Notes under the pieces: model-generated
What the model saw: only the letters and a program-made list of their open reading frames with translations
Database searches by the model: none
What the model was told of the DNA's origin: nothing
Made by a program: the position numbers and the translations under genes
Source of the DNA: Amycolatopsis circi
GTDB taxonomy: Bacteria; Actinomycetota; Actinomycetes; Mycobacteriales; Pseudonocardiaceae
NCBI RefSeq assembly: GCF_003385235.1
Contig: NZ_PQIA01000023.1
Span: 1-64,000, forward strand
DNA: 64,000 nucleotides
Reading direction: 5' to 3'
Shown: positions 49,222-57,300 of the stretch, in pieces
How positions within the stretch are numbered: position 1 is the stretch's first letter
Layout: every line of letters starts with the position of its first letter

Positions 49222-49351
49222 ACCGGTCAGTTGTGTTCCACGTCACTAAGAGACCTCTTCCACATTCGCTCGATAGGAGGTATTGCGAGCAGCGCTTCTG
49301 CGGCGTGGTAAACCCGAGGCTTTTTGTCGGTCCGCCCGGTTAGCCTGAAGC

Positions 49352-49822
49352 GTGCGCACTCCCGACCTGGACCAGCTCGATCTCGCCATCCTGTCCTGCC
49401 TGCAGAACGACGCCCGCACGATCGCCGAGGTCATCGGCTCCAAAGTCGGCCTGTCCGCCGCGGCCGTGCAGCGGCGGATCAAGCGGCTGCGCGAAGCCGG
49501 AGTGATCGAGAAGGAGATCGCGGTGCTGTCCCCGGCCGCGCTCGGGCTGGACATGACGTTCGTCGTCATGGTCGAGATGGAGCGCGAGAGCGTGGCGGTG
49601 CTCGACGGCTTCCGCGCCCAGGTCCTCGCCGACGACTGCGTGCAGCAGTGCTACTACGTCACCGGCACCGCGGACTTCGTCCTCCTGGTCACCTGCCCGG
49701 ACATGGCGGCGTTCGAGACTTTCGCGCGGCGGATGTTCTTCGACAACCCCCACGTCCGGCACTTCACCACGAGCGTGGCGATGGACCGGGTCAAAGTGGG
49801 CCTTACGCTGCCGCTTTCCTGA
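49352..49822 (+). CDS. Lrp/AsnC-family transcriptional regulator
   Basis: A 156-residue regulator. The N-terminal HTH (about residues 5-60) is LDQLDLAILSCLQNDARTIAEVIGSKVGLSAAAVQRRIKRLREAGVIEKEIAVL. The C-terminal RAM ligand domain (about 70-150) has VEMERESVAVLDGF, VQQCYYVTGTADFVLLVTCPDMAAFE and FTTSVAMDRVKVGLTLPL. The start is GTG at 49352, with TAGCCT five bases upstream (leaderless). The amino acid sensed and the target genes are unknown; the KAS III gene lies divergently 203 bases away. Confidence 0.92.
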   Translation: MRTPDLDQLDLAILSCLQNDARTIAEVIGSKVGLSAAAVQRRIKRLREAGVIEKEIAVLSPAALGLDMTFVVMVEMERESVAVLDGFRAQVLADDCVQQCYYVTGTADFVLLVTCPDMAAFETFARRMFFDNPHVRHFTTSVAMDRVKVGLTLPLS

Positions 49823-49987
49823 TCCGCGCGGAAACGCAAGGGTTCTGTGTCCGGTGTTACGCGCATCCGGCCTGATGCAACCGATCGCGTGAACGTCGGC
49901 GGAACGACGTCATGTGCCCCCGGGTCGATCATCTCCCTGCCGACCAGTTCGCGAGGCGCGAACGACCGGAGGACCCCAGGAGCAGCC

Positions 49988-50395
49988 GTGCACACCACCG
50001 ACGCCGTACACCAGACCCAGTTCGTACTGCTGAACGAGAGCACTACGCCGGTGCTGTCCCGCCTCTCCTTCCACGTGTCGGAGCCTTACGCGGTCACCGT
50101 GGCGTTCCGGACCGAACGCGGCCGGTGGATCGAATGGACCTTCGCCCGCGAACTGCTCGTGTCCGGACTGGACGAGCCCACCGGAATCGGCGACGTGCGG
50201 ATCCGGCCGGACCTGTCCGAGGACGAAGCCTTGCTGACGCTGGAAATCGAGTCGCCCGACGGTTACGCATCGTTCGAGCTGGAGCGCGCCGACCTCGAGG
50301 CGTTCCTGGAATCTTCCTACGAGCTGGTGCCGTTCGGAGCCGAGAGCGAGCACTTCGACATCGACGGGCTGATCGAGGAGATCAGCAACGTGTGA
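49988..50395 (+). CDS. ssgB: SsgB-like sporulation/cell-division protein
   Basis: A 135-residue SsgA-like protein (SALP), a family confined to sporulating and related actinomycetes; SsgB recruits FtsZ to division sites. Signature segments are VLNESTTPVLSRLSFHVSEPYAVTVAFRTERGRWIEWTFARELL, GIGDVRIRPD and LELERADLEAFLESSYELVPFGAESEHFDID-like acid-rich C-terminus. The length and the AVTVAFRT/WIEWTFARELL pattern fit SsgB better than SsgA. The GTG at 49988 was chosen (AGGAG just upstream). A terminator hairpin follows. Confidence 0.9.
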   Translation: MHTTDAVHQTQFVLLNESTTPVLSRLSFHVSEPYAVTVAFRTERGRWIEWTFARELLVSGLDEPTGIGDVRIRPDLSEDEALLTLEIESPDGYASFELERADLEAFLESSYELVPFGAESEHFDIDGLIEEISNV

Positions 50396-50431
50396 CAAAG
50401 ACCTGCCGATCCCGCGGCAATTGAGGACAGG

Positions 50432-50469
50432 GGCGGTTCGAGTGCGCTGGAGGCACTCGAGCCGCCTTT
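50432..50469 (+). terminator. Rho-independent-type terminator after ssgB
   Basis: GGCGGTTCGAGTGC (50432-50445) pairs with GCACTCGAGCCGCC (50453-50466) over 14 bases with one G-T pair, loop of 7, followed by TTT. It is 36 bases after the ssgB stop codon. Confidence 0.85.
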
Positions 50470-50474
50470 GTCGC

Positions 50475-50909
50475 ATGTGGACCCCGCGTAAGCCAGAGCA
50501 CAGCGGCGTCCGGAAAAACCGGCGCATAGTCCTGGTGATCTTGGGCATCAACCGGTTGCCCGCGAAGCACGCGGCGAAACCGGCTGGCAGCCAGCTCGAA
50601 CTGCCGCTGACGTTCAAGAACACTTCGTCCCGCGACTTCGACCTGCACGGACCGGTGGACTCGCTGCTGCGCCGGGAAAACGGCCCGGCGCACCACATCC
50701 TGGCCCTGGGGCGCACCGCGATCGCGAAGATCACCGTGCTCCCGTCCGGCCCGAACCCTCCGGCCTGGACCGCGCAAAGCCTCACGATCCCGCCGGGCCA
50801 GACCAAGGCGCTGAAGGCCGCGTGGCCATCGAACGTCGCGATCACCCGCCAGGACGGCGCGCCCCATCCGGGTGCCTGGGCCGACGGGATCACCGCCGAC
50901 GCGTCCTGA
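50475..50909 (+). CDS. Hypothetical protein, beta-rich C-terminal part
   Basis: A 144-residue product read from the ATG just after the ssgB terminator. After a basic start with a short hydrophobic stretch (RRIVLVILGI), the part QLELPLTFKNTSSRDFDLHG, then HHILALGRTAIAKITVLPSG, then PPAWTAQSLTIPPGQTKALKAAW looks like an immunoglobulin-type beta sandwich. Codon usage is normal for the window in this frame. No ribosome site is seen, and the hydrophobic segment is short for a membrane anchor, so the true N-terminus may differ or the gene may be truncated. I do not recognise the family. Confidence 0.5.
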   Translation: MWTPRKPEHSGVRKNRRIVLVILGINRLPAKHAAKPAGSQLELPLTFKNTSSRDFDLHGPVDSLLRRENGPAHHILALGRTAIAKITVLPSGPNPPAWTAQSLTIPPGQTKALKAAWPSNVAITRQDGAPHPGAWADGITADAS

Positions 50910-50912
50910 AAA

Positions 50913-50946
50913 GGAGTGCCCGCGCCGGGACTGGCGCAGGCACTCC
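50913..50946. terminator. Bidirectional terminator
   Basis: GGAGTGCCCGCGCC (50913-50926) and GGCGCAGGCACTCC (50933-50946) pair over 14 bases with one mismatch, loop of 6. It lies between the convergent hypothetical gene and the S1 peptidase gene. Confidence 0.8.
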
Positions 50947-50951
50947 CAGGA

Positions 50952-52049
50952 TCAGCCTCGGACGAGCGTCGTGCCGGTCGCGGACAGCGCGACGTTCACC
51001 GGGTAGTAGTAGCTGTTGACGGTGTCGCCGCCGGAAACCATGCCCTGCGCCTGGTTTCCGCTGATGAACGAACCGCCGGAGTCGCCGTGGTCGGACCGGG
51101 CGTTGGTCAGCACCATGCCGGTCACGGTGCCCTCCTGGTAGCGCACGGTCTGGTTCTTCGCGCGGATCGTGCCGCAGGTCCAGCCGGTGGTGGAACCGGA
51201 CTTGCAGACCGAAGCGCCGACCGCGGCCTCAGTGGAACCCGCGACGCGAGTGCCGTTGTTGATCTGGCCGACCGGGGTCCAGTTGCTGTTGACCCGCGCG
51301 GCCGCGTAGTCCGCGCCGGGGAAGCGGTAGGTGGAGAACTGGCCCATCGCGACGCGGTTGTAGCCGGACAGCGCGCCGCCGCCGGTGAGCGCGGCGCAGT
51401 GGCCGGCGGTCAGGAATCCGCCGTTCACCGAGAATCCGACGGAGCAGCGGGACGAACTGCCGATGTAGTACGCGTCCCCGCCGAGCACGTTGTAATGCGC
51501 CTTGGGCACCGCCGAGGTTTCCGTCACGCTGACCGCCGCACTGTCCACACTGGACTGCCGGACGAACTGCTCCGCCGCGCCGCGCTGTCCCTTGAGGACA
51601 GTCAGGCTGATCCGGTTGCTCGCGGTGTCGATGCCCCAGCCGGTGACCGACTTCGGCGCGGCCTTCTCCTGGGCGTTGAGCTTCTGCACGGTCGAGTCGA
51701 GCTGCCGGGCGCTGAACCGGACGACCTGTGCCTCGGCACCGGCCGCGCGTACCTGGCCGACGAGCGCCGCGTCGGTCACCGAGACCACGGCCTTGCCGGT
51801 CGCCGCGTTGAAGCTCGTGCCGCTGAAGCGTTCGCCGAGCGCCTTCTCCAGTGCCGCGCCGACCTTGTTCGCGGCCTCCTCGTTCGCGAGCCGGGCGAGT
51901 GCCTGGCCGTGGGTGAGGCCGAGGTCGCGCTGCATCGCCGGGACCATGTCGGGGTTGAGCGGGGCGGCGCTCGCGGCCGGGACACCGGCGAAGATCGCCG
52001 TCACCGCCGCGGCAGCGGTTGCGGCACCGAGGAATCTGATGGCTTTCAT
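50952..52049 (-). CDS. Secreted S1-family serine peptidase (streptogrisin/alpha-lytic type)
   Basis: A 365-residue preproprotease. Signal peptide about 1-28 (ends PAASAAP). A long propeptide to about 180 has MVPAMQRDLGLTHGQALARLANEEAANKVGAALEK, the alpha-lytic-protease prodomain that acts as folding chaperone. The mature chymotrypsin fold has His217 (GGFLTAGHC), Asp247 (GADYAAARV) and Ser324 (SDHGDSGGS), with cysteine pairs C202/C218 and C282/C292. The start MKAIRFLG was chosen after GGGAGAAG. It is divergent from the LAL regulator, 359 bases apart. Confidence 0.95.
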   Translation of the reverse strand: MKAIRFLGAATAAAAVTAIFAGVPAASAAPLNPDMVPAMQRDLGLTHGQALARLANEEAANKVGAALEKALGERFSGTSFNAATGKAVVSVTDAALVGQVRAAGAEAQVVRFSARQLDSTVQKLNAQEKAAPKSVTGWGIDTASNRISLTVLKGQRGAAEQFVRQSSVDSAAVSVTETSAVPKAHYNVLGGDAYYIGSSSRCSVGFSVNGGFLTAGHCAALTGGGALSGYNRVAMGQFSTYRFPGADYAAARVNSNWTPVGQINNGTRVAGSTEAAVGASVCKSGSTTGWTCGTIRAKNQTVRYQEGTVTGMVLTNARSDHGDSGGSFISGNQAQGMVSGGDTVNSYYYPVNVALSATGTTLVRG

Positions 52050-52408
52050 GCTTCTCCCTCGCGTTCGGTTCCCCCCGGCCTCGAAGGGTGCGGCGGTGGT
52101 CCAATCCACTGCAATAAGGGGGCGGGAGAATAGGTAGCGGAGCAATCCTTAAGTAGGGACTTGCGCGACTACCGAGCGTTGGCCGCCGGAGCGGGCGTCC
52201 GTGGGTTGTTCCGCTGAACCGGGCAACTCCGCGCGGTTTCGCACTCTTTGTGACCGCACGCCGGGTTTTCTTCTGCCATTCGGTGACCGCAGGAGAGGCA
52301 GACGTGTGAGGAGCGTGCCCGCGTACCCGCCGAGAGTCGGTTTACCGCGCCCCGCGCACTGCTTAAGCTCCGGGCGAAACGGACAAGACGCTCGCTGGGG
52401 AGGTCGTG
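52050..52408. other. 359-base divergent promoter region, no convincing gene
   Basis: This gap separates the S1 peptidase and LAL regulator start codons and must hold both promoters. The AT-richer part 52110-52155 on the peptidase side may include its promoter. A 36-codon cysteine-containing minus frame ending at 52169 lacks a ribosome site and is not called. No clear long palindrome was found. Confidence 0.5.
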
Positions 52409-55213
52409 ATGTGGCCGGCCGTTCCGACGTTGGTTTCCGTGCGTCCGCGTCCGGCGGCTTTCGTCGGACGCGACCGCGAACTCGCCGCCGTCGCTGAAAT
52501 TCTCGTTCACCGTCCCGCCGCGGTGCTGGTCGAGGGCGCACCCGGAATCGGCAAGACCCGGTTGCTCGCCGAACTCGCCGCCCGGCCGGAGCTTTCCCGG
52601 ATCCGCGTGCTGCGCGGCGCGTGCCCGCAGCTGGCCGAGCCCTTTCCGTACGGTCCGGTGCTGGAAGCATTGCGCACCGCCGGGGATCGCCTCGGTCCGC
52701 TGAGCCCGGTTGCCGGTGCGCTGCAACCGCTTCTGCCGGAGCTGGCCGACGTTCTGCCGCCCGCGCCGGAACCGCTGCCGGACCCCGGCGCGCAACGGCA
52801 TCGGGTGTTCCGCGCGTTCCGGGAACTGCTGATCGCTTGCGGCCCCACCGTTCTGCTCATCGACGATCTGCATCGCGCCGACTCGGGAACCGGTGATCTG
52901 CTGCGGTTTCTCGCTGTCGACTGGCCGCCGGACCTGGGCGTGGTCGCCACCTGTCGCACCGGGAACTCCAGCGTCCGCAGGGTTCCCGGGGTACCCAGCG
53001 CGCAGGTCACGCTCGGTCCGTTGGACTGTGCGGCGGTCAGCGCGATGGCTCGCGATCTCCTGGGTTTGCCGCGGATCAACGCTGAGTTCGCCGCGAAGCT
53101 GCATGAGTACACCGCCGGGATTCCTTTCGTTGCTGAGGAAACTCTCCGCGCACTGCGTGGGGTCGAGCTGACCGACTCGGTGTTGGATCGGCTGGACGTT
53201 CCTGCCGCGCTTCAGGATTCGGTGTCCAGACAGCTGTCCGCGCTGCCGAAAGCCGCTGTGCAGCTCGCCAAAGCCGCAGCCGTGCTCAACATGCCTGCCG
53301 AACTCTCGGTGTTGAATGAGCTGACCGGGTTGCCCGAGGACGAGATCGCGTTGTCCGACGGCTTGCTGGACGAGGTCGACGACAATCGCTACGGCTTCCG
53401 GCATCCGTTCGCGCGCAAGGCAGTGTATGCTGGGTTGAGCGCGCCGGAACGAAAACTCTTGCATACCAAGGCAATGCATCTGCCAGGTCAATCACTGTCG
53501 CTGCTCGCCGCGCACGCCCACGCCGCCGGATGCGTCGAGGAATGGCAGCAGTACGCGGAAGAAGCTGCCGACGAAGCGATCGCGCACGGCGATACCGCAC
53601 GCGCGATCGACTTGCTGCAGGCGATCGTCGCGAAAGCGGACGAGGACGCGGTCGGCCGGTTGGCGAAGAAGCTGAGCGACGTCGCGCTACGCGTCTTCCG
53701 CCCCGATGTCCATCTGACGTTGGAAAGAGTGCTCGAAGACCGGCCACTGCCACCAGCCGTGCACGGGACGATCCGGCTCGCGCTGGGCATGCTGCTGGTC
53801 CGCGTCGCCGGTCGGCTGGAGCAGGGTCGCGCGGCGGTCGAACGCGCCGTCGCCGAGCTGGCGGATCGCCCGGAATTGGCCGCGCGCGGAATCAACCTGC
53901 TCGCGTTGCCGTTCGACGGGCTCACGCCGCTGTCGTGGCACGAGCAGTGGATGCGCCGCGCCCGGGAAGTCCACTCTGGACTGTCCGATCCCGAACTGCG
54001 ACTGACGCTCACCGGGGACCGGATCGCGACCGCCTCGCACATCGGCGACGGTTCGGCGTGGACGGAGTTCCAGACGCTGCCGGACACCGCGCCGAGTGTC
54101 GCCGAACGCGTCCAGCTGGCCCGGCTGTGGTGCAACCTCGCCGACGCGCAGTCGTGGGCCGGCCACCTCGACCGGACCGAAAAGCTGGTCGCCGAAGGCC
54201 TGCGCCGGGCTTCCGAAGCTGGCGCGCTGTACCCGAAAGGCCTGATCGAAGGTACCGCGGTGCGGCTCGCGTGGTTCCGCGGCAAGTGGGACGGCCTGGC
54301 CGAGGCGACCGAAGACGTCCGGACGCGGCATCCGGCGCTGGGCGCGATCGTCATGGAGACGTCGTTGGTGCTGGGCGGCCTGGCCGCGGTGCGCGGTGAG
54401 TTCGCGGCGGCGCGAAGACACTTGGCCGACGCCTCGGCGCACCGTCCGGGCGAAGGCCCTATCCCCGTTGTGTTGTGCGCGGCCTCGGTGTTGATCGGCG
54501 TGCACCTGTCGACCGACGACGTCGCCGCAGCCTGCGAAGCCGCTGATGTCGCTGTCGACGCCGCGCGCCGCAAAGGTGTGTGGGTCTGGGCAGCGTCGCT
54601 CGTCCCAGCCGCCGCGGAGGCGTACACGCGCGCAGACCGTTGGCACGACGCTGACGCGTTCGTCGAAGAGTTCGCGCGCGGCATCGAAGACCGCGACGCA
54701 CCTCTCGCCGCCGCAGCCCTGCACGCTGGCCGCGCTGTCCTGACAAACGCCCGCGCGAAACACCTCGCCGCCGCGACGCTCTTCGACACCGCAGCCGACG
54801 CGTACGCAGAACTGCCGATGCCGTACCTCGCCGCAGGCATGCGTGAACGCGCTGCGCACTGTCGTCTCGAAGCAGGTCAAGACGGTGCGACAGCTGCGCT
54901 CAGCGAGGCCGCAACTGCGTACGTACAGCTAGGTGCCACACGCGACGCTGGCCGCTGCCATCACGTGCTTCGCGAACACGGTGCCTGGGCACCGTCGCAA
55001 CGCGGCCGTCGCGGCTACGGTCGCGAACTGTCGCCGCGAGAGCGCGAAGTCGCCGAGATGCTCGCGGAGGGCCGGACGAACCGGCAGATCGCCGACGGTC
55101 TGTTCCTGTCGCCGCGCACGGTGGAGCAACACGTCGCGAAGGTGCTTCGCAAGCTAGGTGCGCGAAGCCGCACTGACGTCGCGCGGAAGCTGCCGAACGT
55201 TCCGTCACCCTGA
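52409..55213 (+). CDS. Large ATP-binding LuxR-family (LAL/STAND) regulator
   Basis: A 934-residue regulator of the MalT/PikD-like LAL type. An AAA/STAND domain begins FVGRDRELAAVAEIL with Walker A VEGAPGIGKTRLLAEL (about 42-57) and Walker B VLLIDDLHRAD. Helical repeats follow over about 500 residues. The C-terminal LuxR HTH is LSPREREVAEMLAEGRTNRQIADGLFLSPRTVEQHVAKVLRKLGARSRTDVARKL (about 872-926). The ATG at 52409 was chosen over the GTG three bases earlier for ribosome-site spacing (GGGGAGG). LALs often activate a nearby secondary-metabolism or degradative operon; here the divergent S1 peptidase is the closest candidate target, not proven. Confidence 0.94.
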   Translation: MWPAVPTLVSVRPRPAAFVGRDRELAAVAEILVHRPAAVLVEGAPGIGKTRLLAELAARPELSRIRVLRGACPQLAEPFPYGPVLEALRTAGDRLGPLSPVAGALQPLLPELADVLPPAPEPLPDPGAQRHRVFRAFRELLIACGPTVLLIDDLHRADSGTGDLLRFLAVDWPPDLGVVATCRTGNSSVRRVPGVPSAQVTLGPLDCAAVSAMARDLLGLPRINAEFAAKLHEYTAGIPFVAEETLRALRGVELTDSVLDRLDVPAALQDSVSRQLSALPKAAVQLAKAAAVLNMPAELSVLNELTGLPEDEIALSDGLLDEVDDNRYGFRHPFARKAVYAGLSAPERKLLHTKAMHLPGQSLSLLAAHAHAAGCVEEWQQYAEEAADEAIAHGDTARAIDLLQAIVAKADEDAVGRLAKKLSDVALRVFRPDVHLTLERVLEDRPLPPAVHGTIRLALGMLLVRVAGRLEQGRAAVERAVAELADRPELAARGINLLALPFDGLTPLSWHEQWMRRAREVHSGLSDPELRLTLTGDRIATASHIGDGSAWTEFQTLPDTAPSVAERVQLARLWCNLADAQSWAGHLDRTEKLVAEGLRRASEAGALYPKGLIEGTAVRLAWFRGKWDGLAEATEDVRTRHPALGAIVMETSLVLGGLAAVRGEFAAARRHLADASAHRPGEGPIPVVLCAASVLIGVHLSTDDVAAACEAADVAVDAARRKGVWVWAASLVPAAAEAYTRADRWHDADAFVEEFARGIEDRDAPLAAAALHAGRAVLTNARAKHLAAATLFDTAADAYAELPMPYLAAGMRERAAHCRLEAGQDGATAALSEAATAYVQLGATRDAGRCHHVLREHGAWAPSQRGRRGYGRELSPREREVAEMLAEGRTNRQIADGLFLSPRTVEQHVAKVLRKLGARSRTDVARKLPNVPSP

Positions 55214-55303
55214 CACCGGTTCGTCCTCTTCGACCGCACTGCCCCACGACACGACTATCGCTGCGACGCGCCAACCCGCGGTCCGCGCCCTACCGTTGTT
55301 CGG

Positions 55304-55978
55304 ATGGCTGACGAACGAGTGCCTGCCTGGCGGCGGGCGACCAAAGGCGAGACCCGGTGGCCCGCGGCGATCGTCGTCATCGGGACCCTGGCCCTGCAGC
55401 TCGCACTGCCCGACGAAATGGTGCTGCACCCGTGGTGGCTGCTGCCCTCGCTGACCGCCGTGCTGATCGTCGCGCTGCTGTTGCTCAACCCCGGCCGGCT
55501 CACCGAGTTCAACATCGTCGAGCGGATGGTCGCGCTGACCGCGCTCGCCGTCGTCAGTGTGCTCAACGGCGCGTCCGCGGTGCAGTTGGTGATCGGAATC
55601 GCGCAGGGCGCGCAACGCGGGCACGCCGTGCAGGTGCTGATCAGCGGCGTGGTCATCTACTGGACCAACATCGTCGTCTTCTCGCTCTGGTACTGGGAGT
55701 TCGACCGCGGCGGCCCGGCGCGACGCGCGGCGGGCCGGGCGAACTTCCCCGACCTGCAGTTTCCGCAGATGAGCGACCCGTCGATGGCCAAGGCCGAATG
55801 GGAACCGCGGTACCTGGACTACCTCTACACCTCGTTCACCAACGCCACCGCGTTCAGCCCGACCGACGTCATGCCGCTGCGGATCTGGGCGAAAATGACC
55901 ATGATGGTCCAGGCCGGAATCTCGCTGCTGCTCGCGCTGATGGTGTTCGCCTGGGCGGTCAACGGCCTCCAGGGCTGA
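55304..55978 (+). CDS. DUF1345-like multi-pass membrane protein
   Basis: A 224-residue protein with about five hydrophobic segments (WPAAIVVIGTLALQLAL; WWLLPSLTAVLIVALLLL; MVALTALAVVSVL; VLISGVVIYWTNIVVFSLWYWEF; MMVQAGISLLLALMVFAWAV). The stretch YLDYLYTSFTNATAFSPTDVMPL resembles the ion-channel-like pore region seen in DUF1345 proteins. TACCGT (55291-55296), seven bases before the ATG, suggests a leaderless transcript. Function is unknown. It lies 90 bases downstream of the LAL gene in the same direction. Confidence 0.8.
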   Translation: MADERVPAWRRATKGETRWPAAIVVIGTLALQLALPDEMVLHPWWLLPSLTAVLIVALLLLNPGRLTEFNIVERMVALTALAVVSVLNGASAVQLVIGIAQGAQRGHAVQVLISGVVIYWTNIVVFSLWYWEFDRGGPARRAAGRANFPDLQFPQMSDPSMAKAEWEPRYLDYLYTSFTNATAFSPTDVMPLRIWAKMTMMVQAGISLLLALMVFAWAVNGLQG

Positions 55979-56021
55979 AACCCGCTGGCCTCGCCTGCGT
56001 CCGCCAGGTATATCTCCGGCC

Positions 56022-56342
56022 ATGGAGCTTCCCGAACCGCCGTACTACGCGGTGATCTTCACGTCCCGGCGCACCGACGGCGACCGCGGTTACGCCGAGC
56101 GCGCCGCCTACATGGCCGAACTCGCCGCCAAACAGCCCGGCTACCTCGGCATGAACTCCGTCCGCGACGAGTCCGGGCTCGGCATCACCGTGTCGTACTG
56201 GAAGGACGAGGACTCCATCACCGCGTGGCGCACCAACCTGGAGCACACCGAAACCCGCAACCAGGGCCGCGCCGAGTGGTACCGCTCCTTCGACGTCCAA
56301 GTCTCGCGGGTCGAACGCGCCTACCGCTTCGAACGTCCGTGA
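56022..56342 (+). CDS. Antibiotic-biosynthesis-monooxygenase-fold (ABM) protein
   Basis: A 106-residue dimeric ferredoxin-like protein. YYAVIFTSRRTDGDRGYAERAAYMAELAAKQPGYLGMNSVRDESGLGITVSYWKDEDSITAWRTNLEHTETRNQGRAEWYRSF is the whole ABM domain, with the W-x-x-x-x-x-H pattern. Family members oxidise small aromatics without cofactors or degrade haem, but many have no known activity. Its TGA stop (56340-56342) falls in the first bases of a palindromic repeat. It lies 43 bases downstream of the DUF1345-like gene. Confidence 0.87.
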   Translation: MELPEPPYYAVIFTSRRTDGDRGYAERAAYMAELAAKQPGYLGMNSVRDESGLGITVSYWKDEDSITAWRTNLEHTETRNQGRAEWYRSFDVQVSRVERAYRFERP

Positions 56343-56386
56343 AGGGAACCCTGAGGGACTCTGATTCCCTCAGGGTTCCCCTCACG
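56338..56386. repeat. Palindromic intergenic repeat, family B
   Basis: CGTGAAGGGAACCCTGAGGG pairs with CCCTCAGGGTTCCCCTCACG across a centre of GACTCTGATT; one arm mismatch. It supplies the TGA stop of the ABM gene and ends two bases before the stop of the convergent G1 peptidase gene. The first copy is at 18883-18937. Confidence 0.85.
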
Positions 56387-56388
56387 AC

Positions 56389-57102
56389 TTACTGCCGGTT
56401 CATCGAGAAACTCTGCCCGTCTGAGCCGATCGCGCCGGGCACCCACGTCGCACTGCCGCCGTCGTCCGCGTTGAGACCCTGCGGGCTCGTGTCCGCCAGG
56501 TTCTTGCCGTCGAATTTGACCCCGTCGAAGTTCACGCCGCCGTTGATCGCGGGGTACGAATCGGTCGGCGATTCGATGATCGCCTCCGCCGACGAGTGCT
56601 GCGCGTTCAACGACTGCGTGGTCGTCTTCGTCCAGCCCTGCGTGTCGTTCTTCAAGTCGAGTTTGTAGCTGTCGCCGCTGCGCGTGACCGTCGCGGTCAG
56701 GTGATCGCCCGCCGCCACTGGTGCTTCGCTAGCCGAGTAGTACACCGGCGCGGCCGGGTACATTTCGTACCACGCCTGGTATTGCGGGCTGCCGCTGGAG
56801 CAATCGGTAGCGACGCCGGTTTGCTCCACAGAGGACGATCCGTCGCCGTCGATGCCCACCCACGGCGCGAAGAGGTCGTTGCTGGAATTGCAGGTCGCCG
56901 ACGGTTCGGTCCAGCCGGCGGTCGCGGTGGTGAAACTGCCGAAACTGACGTAACCGCCCCAGTTTCCGCCGGAGTAGTGGTCTCCGTGGAAGTGCTTGCC
57001 GAAGGTGACGGGCCCGGCTCCCGCGCCGGCGACGAGGGTCGCGGCCGCGAACGCGCCGACCGCCAGCAAACCGAGGGGACGACGGAAAGATCGTGAACTC
57101 AT
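56389..57102 (-). CDS. Secreted G1-family (eqolisin) glutamic peptidase
   Basis: A 237-residue exported protein. Signal peptide about 1-31; then the eqolisin beta sandwich. WVGIDGDGSSSVEQTG carries the catalytic Gln (near 94), and SSAEAIIESPTD carries the catalytic Glu (near 177), the Gln/Glu dyad of peptidase family G1, which acts at acidic pH. NWGGYVSFGSFTTATAGWTEPS is the usual N-terminal strand of mature bacterial members. The G1 family is better known from fungi. The second of two adjacent ATGs was taken as start. It is alone as a transcription unit. Confidence 0.88.
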   Translation of the reverse strand: MSSRSFRRPLGLLAVGAFAAATLVAGAGAGPVTFGKHFHGDHYSGGNWGGYVSFGSFTTATAGWTEPSATCNSSNDLFAPWVGIDGDGSSSVEQTGVATDCSSGSPQYQAWYEMYPAAPVYYSASEAPVAAGDHLTATVTRSGDSYKLDLKNDTQGWTKTTTQSLNAQHSSAEAIIESPTDSYPAINGGVNFDGVKFDGKNLADTSPQGLNADDGGSATWVPGAIGSDGQSFSMNRQ

Positions 57103-57241
57103 GGGCATCCAATCTGGTCACGGGAGTGCCTGCGCGTACCAGTGTTGAATTCGGTTGCCGGAGTTGGTAGCTACTTTCGAAGGGTATTCACATCTCGGGA
57201 AATCCTCACCAAATGTCCCGATTCTCCTGTGTGTACACGGA

Positions 57242-57286
57242 AGTCCGTGCCCGCCCGCCAGGGGAGGCGGCGGGCCGGCACGGACT
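57242..57286. terminator. GC-rich terminator after the ABC import operon
   Basis: AGTCCGTGCC (57242-57251) pairs with GGCACGGACT (57277-57286), and the inner CCGCCCGCC/GGCGGCGGG extends the stem with mismatches. It lies 15 bases beyond the substrate-binding-protein stop codon. Confidence 0.78.
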
Positions 57287-57300
57287 CCTTCCGAAGTGGA

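Noticed and set aside
52169-52278. Cysteine-containing 36-codon minus frame in the S1/LAL gap (CGHKEC pattern)
   Set aside because: No ribosome site or promoter is visible, and it lies where the divergent promoters must be. The cysteine pattern alone is too weak.
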